Part shown: positions 8,703-13,591 of the stretch, one piece after another
How positions within the stretch are numbered: the first letter of the stretch is position 1
Layout of the letters: every line of letters begins with the position of its first letter
Assembly (NCBI GenBank): GCA_050732995.1
Contig: JBOHSA010000201.1
Coordinates: forward strand, 1 to 13,591
DNA: 13,591 bases
Direction: 5' to 3'
Source of the DNA: JBOHSA01 sp050732995
Lineage (GTDB): Bacteria; Gemmatimonadota; Gemmatimonadetes; Gemmatimonadales; GWC2-71-9
Position numbers and translations under genes: made by a program
The notes under the pieces: model-generated
Databases searched by the model: none
What the model saw: only the letters and a program-made list of their open reading frames with translations
What the model was told of the DNA's origin: nothing

Positions 8703-9056
8703 ATGGCGACCATCCGCGATGTGGTGGAAGCGTTGAGCCGGCGCCCGGGCGTGGACGTCGTCGTGGTTGTCGGGCGCGACGGCCTGCCCATCGATTCCCG
8801 GGTCAAGGACGGCGTCGACGCCGAGAACGTGGCGGCTCTGGTGCCCGGCGTGGTCAACAGCATGACGCAGCTGGGCGAGGCCGGCGCCCGGGGCGACTTC
8901 GGGACGGGGGTGCTGGAGTTCGGCGGCGGTCTCGCGGTGGTCGCCGTGCTGCACGCCGACGCCCTCCTGGTGGTACTGGTGCAGCCCGCGACCAACGTGG
9001 GCGGCCTGCTGTTCGACCTCCGTCGCCATCGCACGGCCATCGCCGCTCTCTTGTGA
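8703..9056 (+). CDS. Roadblock/LC7 domain protein (MglB-like)
   Basis: This 117-aa single-domain protein resembles the Roadblock/LC7 family: a first helix (TIRDVVEALSRRPGV), a strand pair with the typical VVVVVGRDGLPIDSRV turn, a long helix (VAALVPGVVNSMTQLGEAG), then strands VLEFGGGLAVVAVLHADALL and VVLVQPATNVGG, and a closing helix LLFDLRRHRTAIAALL. Bacterial members such as MglB dimerise and often act as GAPs or platforms for small Ras-like GTPases (MglA) in polarity, motility or other regulation. No MglA-type GTPase is present in the window, so a partner would have to be elsewhere or the protein may regulate something else. It is the first gene of the plus-strand operon; 15 nt separate it from the receiver gene. 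No SD; likely a leaderless start. The family call is firm, the role is not. Confidence 0.8.
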   Translation: MATIRDVVEALSRRPGVDVVVVVGRDGLPIDSRVKDGVDAENVAALVPGVVNSMTQLGEAGARGDFGTGVLEFGGGLAVVAVLHADALLVVLVQPATNVGGLLFDLRRHRTAIAALL

Positions 9057-9071
9057 CCGCGAGCCGGTGCG

Positions 9072-9476
9072 ATGGCCTCTTTCTCCACTCCCTCTCCCCC
9101 GCCGGGCCGGCACCTGCTGGTCGTGGACGATGAGCCGCACATCGGGCTCATCCTGCGCCTGCAATTCGAGCGGCAAGGCTACCGGCTGACGCTGGCGCGC
9201 ACGCTGGCCGAAGCCCGGGCCGCGCTGGCCAGCGTCGCCCCGCTGCCCGATGGGCTGCTCCTGGACCTCCATTTGCCGGACGGGTCCGGGATCGACTTCC
9301 TGCAGGAGCTGCGGGCGGCCGCGCCCACCTGGGCGCTCCCGGTCCTGGTGCTCACGGCGGAGGGAGATGAGCGCGTGTTGAGCGAGACCCGACGCCTGGG
9401 TGCCGAAGTTCTGACGAAGCCATTCAGCCCGACGAAGCTCACCGCCCAGGTGGCGGCCATGCTGGGAGATGCATGA
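9072..9476 (+). CDS. Stand-alone response regulator receiver domain
   Basis: This 134-aa protein is a single CheY-like receiver without an output domain. The acidic pocket is Asp19, Asp20 and Glu21 in LLVVDDEP. The phosphoacceptor is Asp65 in LLLDLHLPDGSG, with the conserved Thr95 in VLVLTAEGD and Lys116 in LTKPFSP. All are intact, so phosphorylation is expected. A short Ser/Pro-rich tail (residues 2-12) precedes the domain. Such proteins act by protein-protein contact or as phosphorelay intermediates. Neighbours are a Roadblock protein upstream and manC downstream, with whose start the stop overlaps (ATGA, 9473-9476). The orphan histidine kinase in the divergent operon is a plausible partner, by inference only. 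No SD is visible before ATG 9072. Confidence 0.93.
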   Translation: MASFSTPSPPPGRHLLVVDDEPHIGLILRLQFERQGYRLTLARTLAEARAALASVAPLPDGLLLDLHLPDGSGIDFLQELRAAAPTWALPVLVLTAEGDERVLSETRRLGAEVLTKPFSPTKLTAQVAAMLGDA

Positions 9477-10483
9477 GCACCTGGGCCGCGATTCTCGCCG
9501 GCGGGTCGGGCTCGCGGTTCTGGCCGCTGTCCACACCGGAGCGACCCAAGCAGCTGTTGCCGCTTGCCGGCGACCGGCCGCTCCTGGTGCAGGCGGTGGA
9601 CCGGCTGCGGGGCCTCGTGCCGCCCGAGCGGGTGCTCATCCTCACGGGGCCGTTTCTCGTCGACCAGGTCGCGGCGGTCCTGCCGCAGGTGCCACGGGAC
9701 CAGATCCTCGCCGAGCCGCGCGCGGCGTCCACAGCCCCCGCCCTGGTGTGGGCGGCGCACTGGATCTCGAAGCGGGACCCCGGCGGCCAGATGCTCTCGC
9801 TCCACGCCGACTGGGCGGTGGAAGACGACCGGGCGTTCCGCGCCGCCGCGACGCACGCGCTCGCCGTCGCGCGGGAGCACGACGTGCTCGTGACGGTGGG
9901 CGTCAAGCCGACGCGCAGCGAAACCGGATACGGCTACATCGTGCCGGGCCCGGCGCTCGGCAGCGCCCGGCGCGTCCGGCGCTTCGTGGAAAAGCCGAGC
10001 GCGGCGCGTGCGGCGCTGCTCCGGCGCCGGGGCGCCCTGTGGAACACCGGGCTGTTCGCCTGGGGCGTGGCGCGCTTCCTGGGCGAGGCCGGGGCCCACG
10101 CCCGCGAGCTGCGCGCCGCCTGGCCCGCCCTGTCCGCCGGGGACCCGACCGGATTCTTCGCCGCGGTCCGGCCGGTCCCGGTAGACATCGCGGTGCTCGA
10201 GCGCAGCAAGCGGCTGGCGGTCGTGGCTGGCGCGTTCCGGTGGGACGACATCGGCTCGTGGGACGCCCTGCTGCGCATCCGGCCGCGCGACAGCCGCGGC
10301 AACGTCGTCGTCGGCCACGTCACCCTGGCCGAGGATGTGCGGGACTCCGTCATTTGGGCGGAGAGCGAGCACGTCACCGTGATCGGGCTCGAGGGGATGA
10401 TCGTGGTGCGGGCCAACGGGCACACGCTCGTCACGCCCACCGGCCGGGCCGAACACCTCAAAGGGATGGTCCAGCGACTCTGA
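9473..10483 (+). CDS. manC: Mannose-1-phosphate guanylyltransferase
   Basis: This enzyme makes GDP-mannose from mannose-1-phosphate and GTP, supplying mannosylation, fucose-type sugars and cell-surface polysaccharides. It is 336 aa, matching the short form without a phosphomannose isomerase domain. The nucleotidyltransferase signature is near the N-terminus (ILAGGSGSRFWPLSTPERPK), then EPRAASTAPALVWAA, ETGYGYIVPG, FVEKPS, WNTGLFAW, PVDIAVLERS and WDDIGSWDALL, all typical of ManC. The usual LPADH motif reads LHADW, which keeps the Asp but replaces Pro and His. Start ATG 9473 overlaps the receiver stop (ATGA), with GGGAG just upstream as SD. The stop shares a base with the next ATG (TGATG). Cytoplasmic. 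The family call is certain; whether the donor is strictly GTP cannot be read from the sequence. Confidence 0.93.
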   Translation: MSTWAAILAGGSGSRFWPLSTPERPKQLLPLAGDRPLLVQAVDRLRGLVPPERVLILTGPFLVDQVAAVLPQVPRDQILAEPRAASTAPALVWAAHWISKRDPGGQMLSLHADWAVEDDRAFRAAATHALAVAREHDVLVTVGVKPTRSETGYGYIVPGPALGSARRVRRFVEKPSAARAALLRRRGALWNTGLFAWGVARFLGEAGAHARELRAAWPALSAGDPTGFFAAVRPVPVDIAVLERSKRLAVVAGAFRWDDIGSWDALLRIRPRDSRGNVVVGHVTLAEDVRDSVIWAESEHVTVIGLEGMIVVRANGHTLVTPTGRAEHLKGMVQRL

Positions 10484-11658
10484 TGCACACCCTTTATCTG
10501 TCCGATCCCGAGCCGGCGGCGGCCTGGGCGCCGTTCGCAGGCGCCCGCCCGCTCTCGGAGCTGCGCGCGGGCGCCCACCTGGTGCGCGAGCGCTGGGAGG
10601 CGTTCGTGGGGGCGGAGGCGGCCGAGATCCTCACGCTGCCCCACCTCGCGGGGTTCGTCGAAGCGGGCGTGCCGCCCGTGTCGGCGCGTCATCCGATTCC
10701 GGGGCCCGCGATCGTCGGGTCCTCGAGCTTCGCACCCCGCGGCCTCGCGCCGACGCTGCCCACCACCGCGTTCCGCCTCACCTGCCAGGGCGTCCCAGTC
10801 GGCTGGGGAGTCGGCGTGGGCGAGACCTGGACCGGGCCGACACCGGCGGGCCCGGCGATCGAGGTGGCCGGCCTCGTCCTGGCCGGTGTGTACGACTTGA
10901 TCCCCGCCCTGGAGCGCCTGCTGCCGCTGGATCTGGCGGACCTGCTCGCCGAGGGCGATCCGATCCCGCGCGGCGCCGAGGTGCTGGGAGACCCGGCCCG
11001 CATCGGGCTGTACGGCGCCGCCGTGGAGCCCGGCGTCGTGTTCGACGCGACCGCCGGCCCCATCGTGCTCGAAGGCGGCGTCGAGGTCAAGGTGGGCACG
11101 CGGCTCGAGGGACCGCTCTGGGTCGGCGCCAACTCCCGGCTGCTCGGCGGATCGGTCAAGGGGTCGGCCATCGGCCCGCATTGCACGGTGCGCGGTGAGC
11201 TCGCGACGTGCGTGTTCCTCGGATACGCGAACAAGGCCCACGACGGGTTCGTAGGCCACTCGGTGATCGGCCGCTGGGCCAACCTGGGCGCCGGCACCAT
11301 CACCTCCAATCTGAAAAACACGTACGGCCGAGTACGCCTCGATGTCGCGGGGACGCGCGTCGAGACGGGGCTCCAATTTCTCGGGAGCCTGATCGGGGAC
11401 CATGCCAAAACGGCGATCGGCACCCTGCTCGGCACCGGCACCGTGGTGGGCACGGGCGCCAACGTGTTCGACCCGGTGCGCGCACCGAAGTACGTGCCCC
11501 CCTTCGCCTGGGGGGGCGGTGGCGGGGACGGCGGAGAGCGGCTGACCCGGGACGGGTTCCTCCAGATCGCCGAGCGCGTGCTTCCGCGGCGCGATGTCGT
11601 CGTGGACGAAGCCACGCGGGCCGCGCTCGGCCGCCTGTACGACTGGCTCGCCCGCTAG
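10483..11658 (+). CDS. GlmU-like bifunctional sugar nucleotidyltransferase/acyltransferase (alternative GlmU family)
   Basis: This 391-aa protein resembles the Bacteroidota-type alternative GlmU family (TIGR03991 as I recall it). That family is annotated as UDP-GlcNAc diphosphorylase/glucosamine-1-phosphate N-acetyltransferase, which makes UDP-GlcNAc for peptidoglycan and LPS. The N-terminal part has the family's opening pattern (LYLSDPEPAAAWAPF, then RPLSELRAGAHLVRERWEAF). The C-terminal half (about 175-345) is a left-handed beta-helix of hexapeptide repeats. It carries the diagnostic block YANKAHDGFVGHSVIGRWAN, then LGAGTITSNLKNTYGRVRL, ETGLQFLGSLIGDHAKTAIG and GTVVGTGANVFDP. Classical GlmU differs in both halves. 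The frame is open upstream to 9469, but that extension lies over manC in another frame; ATG 10483-10485 overlaps the manC stop. The exact sugar substrate is uncertain, since members are annotated mainly by similarity. Confidence 0.85.
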   Translation: MHTLYLSDPEPAAAWAPFAGARPLSELRAGAHLVRERWEAFVGAEAAEILTLPHLAGFVEAGVPPVSARHPIPGPAIVGSSSFAPRGLAPTLPTTAFRLTCQGVPVGWGVGVGETWTGPTPAGPAIEVAGLVLAGVYDLIPALERLLPLDLADLLAEGDPIPRGAEVLGDPARIGLYGAAVEPGVVFDATAGPIVLEGGVEVKVGTRLEGPLWVGANSRLLGGSVKGSAIGPHCTVRGELATCVFLGYANKAHDGFVGHSVIGRWANLGAGTITSNLKNTYGRVRLDVAGTRVETGLQFLGSLIGDHAKTAIGTLLGTGTVVGTGANVFDPVRAPKYVPPFAWGGGGGDGGERLTRDGFLQIAERVLPRRDVVVDEATRAALGRLYDWLAR

Positions 11659-11745
11659 CCCGGTCCCCCCCCCCGGGCCCCGACCAGTGGTTGCCCTCGC
11701 CGTGTCCAACCTGCACATTCCGCGCGAGCCCTTGCTCGTGGTGTC
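11659..11745 (+). other. 87-bp intergenic region before the kinase gene, with a run of ten C
   Basis: The spacer holds a C10 homopolymer (11665-11674) followed by GGGCCCC, but no stem followed by a T-run, so no terminator is called. A weak promoter-like pair, TTGCCC (11691-11696) and CACATT (11714-11719) with 17-nt spacing, could serve the kinase gene. No Shine-Dalgarno precedes the kinase ATG. A 20-codon GTG-started frame (11687-11749) ends in TGA overlapping that ATG; see the findings. Confidence 0.4.
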
Positions 11746-11752
11746 ATGACAC
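11741..11752. promoter_or_regulatory. 12-bp perfect palindrome over the kinase start codon
   Basis: GTGTCATGACAC is identical to its own reverse complement and is centred on the ATG of the Ser/Thr kinase gene. In DNA it could be a binding site for a dimeric regulator, possibly blocking transcription or early elongation. With no loop it is not a stable RNA hairpin. A 12-bp palindrome can arise by chance, so this is only a candidate. Confidence 0.25.
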
Positions 11753-13581
11753 AATCTCAACAACGGTTTCGTCGGCTCAGCAAGTTCGAGCTGCATCAGC
11801 TCATCGGCGAAGGGGCGATGGGCGTCGTGTGGAAGGCCTACGACTCGGTGCTGCGGCGCTACGTGGCGCTTAAGCTCCTGAACTCGTCGGTGGGCAAGAC
11901 GCACGCGGTGCGGGACCGCTTCCTGCGCGAGGCCCGCGCCGCCGGCGCCCTCCAACATCCCAACATCGTCACCGTGTACGACCTGGGCGAAGCCGAGAGC
12001 CAGCTGTTCATCGCGATGGAGCTGGTGGAAGGGCGCGACCTCAGCGAGATCATCGTCACCACCGAGCCGCTGGCCCTCGAGCGCAAGCTGGACATCGTGA
12101 TCGAGATCCTCGAGGGCCTGCACTACGCGCACCAGCGCGGCGTCATTCACCGCGACGTGAAGCCGTCGAACGTCCGCATCATGGCGGACGGCCGCGTCAA
12201 GATCATGGACTTCGGCATCGCGCGGCTGCAATCGGCGGACGTCACGGGCGAGGGCGCGATCGTCGGCACGCCGAACTACATGGCGCCGGAGCAGATCACG
12301 AACGGCGCCATTACGCCCGCGACCGACCTGTTCTCCGTCGGGTGTCTCCTGTACGAGCTCTTGTCCTTCCAGAAGCCGTTCGAGGGCGAATCGGTGCACG
12401 GCCTGCTGTACCAGGTGCTCACGACCGACCCCAAGCCGCTGCGCACCATGGCCCCGTCCATCCCCGCATCGCTCGAGCGCGTGGTTCAGAAGGCGATGAA
12501 CAAGGTGCCGGAGGATCGCTATGACAGCGCCCGGGCGATGCAACAGACCCTCCTGGGGATCCGGGTGGCGCTGTCGGGCGGCACGGACAGCACCACGCAG
12601 CGGCTGGGACTCCGGTGGACGCCGTTGCCCGGGGTGGTGCTGAAGCTCGTGACGCACGCGCCGATGAAGTGGCGCGTGGCGGTGCTCTCCGCTCTGGCGC
12701 TGGTCGTGGCCGCGATCGCCTTGATGCCGTCGCGGCCGGAGGAGCCGGCGGCGGCGCCGGCGCGCAGGGCCCCCACTGGACCCCAGCTGGGGCGCACGCT
12801 TCCGGGCGAGATCAACCCGGCGCTTTCGGCTCTGCGCGATTCCGCGCTCGCCGCCCGCGATCGGGCCGAGCGGGCGGGCGCCCTGAAAAACGGCGTGCGC
12901 GCCGCGCTGCTGGGCGAAACCCTGTTCCAGAACGGTGACCGCTCCCTGCTGGACGGCGACGTGCCGGGGGCTTCGACCGGATGGCGCGAAGCGGTCGGGT
13001 ACTACCGCACGGCGCAGCGGGAAGCGGAAGCGTTGCGGCGCGAGACCGTGGACCTGATCGGGCGGGCCACGGTCGTGGTGGGCGCCCTCGGCACCCGGCC
13101 GGAAGCGGCGCCCGCCCTCGCCTCGCTCGCCCGGGCCGAGTCGCTGCTCACGGCGCACGACTTCACCCTGTCCAAGCTCGCCGCGCAGAACGCCGAGCAG
13201 GTCGGGATCGCGCTGGGCGTCGCCCCGCCCAGCCCTCAGCCCACCGACCTGCGGGCGGCCGTCGAGGTCCTATTGCAAGATCTGGCCCGGGCTGTGGCCA
13301 GCGAACGGGTCGAGAACATCCGCGTGCTGTATCCCGGGATCACCCCGCGCGAGGAGCGCAACTGGGAGAGCTTCTTCGGGAGCGCCGCGCAGATCTCGGC
13401 CCGCTACACCGTGCGGCGCTTCACGCGGCGCGGCACGGCCAGCACCGCCCAGGTCCAGGCCCTGATCCGCTACGTGCCCGAGGGCGGCGGCGTGCAGCGG
13501 GAAGACCTGCCGCGGCTCGAGATGCGATTCACGCGCACGGAGCGCGGCTGGCGCATCGCCGCCGTGTCAGGCGTGCGCTAG
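11746..13581 (+). CDS. Transmembrane Ser/Thr protein kinase (PknB-like) with extracytoplasmic C-terminal region
   Basis: This 611-aa Hanks-type kinase has a cytoplasmic catalytic domain (about 14-275). It has Gly-rich loop GEGAMGVVWKA (21-31), Lys43 in VALKLL, Glu62, catalytic HRDVKPSN (135-142; Asp137), DFG (155-157), activation loop GTPNYMAPE (174-182), Asp194 in ATDLFSVG and Arg259. All key residues are intact, so it should be active. One membrane span follows (about 311-327), then a Pro/Ala-rich linker (PEEPAAAPARRAP). The extracytoplasmic region has helical, TPR-like stretches (about 353-490) and ends in an alpha/beta segment (about 510-611: VENIRVLYPG, NWESFFGSA, RLEMRFTRTERGWRIAAV) that resembles an NTF2-like fold. 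No PASTA repeats are present. It may be a separate transcription unit, lying 87 bp after the GlmU-like gene. The substrate is unknown. Confidence 0.93.
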   Translation: MTQSQQRFRRLSKFELHQLIGEGAMGVVWKAYDSVLRRYVALKLLNSSVGKTHAVRDRFLREARAAGALQHPNIVTVYDLGEAESQLFIAMELVEGRDLSEIIVTTEPLALERKLDIVIEILEGLHYAHQRGVIHRDVKPSNVRIMADGRVKIMDFGIARLQSADVTGEGAIVGTPNYMAPEQITNGAITPATDLFSVGCLLYELLSFQKPFEGESVHGLLYQVLTTDPKPLRTMAPSIPASLERVVQKAMNKVPEDRYDSARAMQQTLLGIRVALSGGTDSTTQRLGLRWTPLPGVVLKLVTHAPMKWRVAVLSALALVVAAIALMPSRPEEPAAAPARRAPTGPQLGRTLPGEINPALSALRDSALAARDRAERAGALKNGVRAALLGETLFQNGDRSLLDGDVPGASTGWREAVGYYRTAQREAEALRRETVDLIGRATVVVGALGTRPEAAPALASLARAESLLTAHDFTLSKLAAQNAEQVGIALGVAPPSPQPTDLRAAVEVLLQDLARAVASERVENIRVLYPGITPREERNWESFFGSAAQISARYTVRRFTRRGTASTAQVQALIRYVPEGGGVQREDLPRLEMRFTRTERGWRIAAVSGVR

Positions 13582-13591
13582 CAGCGCGCGG

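Noticed and set aside
9179..10456. Minus-strand open frame of 425 codons over the receiver and manC
   Set aside because: Low-complexity antisense product with no recognisable motif; both sense genes are certain.
9469..10482. N-terminal extension of the GlmU-like gene through manC
   Set aside because: The extension is Arg/Ala-rich shadow sequence over manC. Family similarity begins at ATG 10483, which overlaps the manC stop.
11665..11690. C10 run and GGGCCCC as a terminator after the GlmU-like gene
   Set aside because: No stable stem followed by a T-run is present. The tract is a homopolymer whose exact length may also be a sequencing artefact; it affects no coding frame.
9934..13158. Very long minus-strand open frame (1074 codons) antisense to manC, the GlmU-like gene and the kinase
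   Set aside because: It lies over three genes with full sets of family motifs. Its translation is Arg/Ala/Gly/His-rich without domains, as expected for an antisense frame in GC-rich coding DNA.

Overview
This is a high-GC (about 70% by eye), densely packed bacterial chromosome segment. Most genes are housekeeping or envelope-related, and there is no sign of phage, IS elements, CRISPR or RNA genes. Three things point to the FCB group, most likely Gemmatimonadota. One is an alternative, Bacteroidota-style GlmU-like sugar nucleotidyltransferase. The second is a histidine kinase with the HQLGTPL phosphoacceptor box that I associate with that group. The third is a lipoprotein beginning Cys-Gly-Asp-Pro-Phe. 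This placement is inference from family knowledge, not a search result.

Layout. A gene tail on the + strand (2-136) converges on a long minus-strand operon and stops 5 bp from it. Read in its own direction, that operon starts at a divergent promoter near 8650. It runs: small lipoprotein (8608-8042), serS (8031-6739), membrane histidine kinase (6749-5595), pcrA/uvrD helicase (5598-3277), gatC (3280-2975), gatA (2978-1590), gatB (1590-142). Five of the six junctions overlap (two ATGA, one TGATG, one CTGA, one 11-nt overlap) and the sixth is a 10-nt gap, so translation is probably coupled throughout. gatCAB encodes the tRNA-dependent amidotransferase, serS a tRNA synthetase and pcrA a repair/anti-backtracking helicase. 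The operon therefore mixes translation, genome maintenance and envelope sensing.

On the + strand, the other side of the divergent promoter drives a Roadblock/LC7 protein (8703-9056), a stand-alone receiver (9072-9476), mannose-1-phosphate guanylyltransferase (9473-10483) and the GlmU-like nucleotidyltransferase/acyltransferase (10483-11658). After 87 bp comes a transmembrane Ser/Thr protein kinase with an extracytoplasmic tail (11746-13581).

The most interesting points are these. The intergenic region 8609-8702 holds two back-to-back promoters that both predict almost leaderless mRNAs, with a 14-bp palindrome across one -35 box. gatA appears to start at a CTG codon that overlaps the gatC stop and sits behind the strongest Shine-Dalgarno in the window. 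A Roadblock protein and a lone receiver are co-transcribed with two nucleotide-sugar enzymes, with an orphan histidine kinase in the divergent operon. That last arrangement is the best candidate here for an undescribed regulatory module, but its function is inference only.
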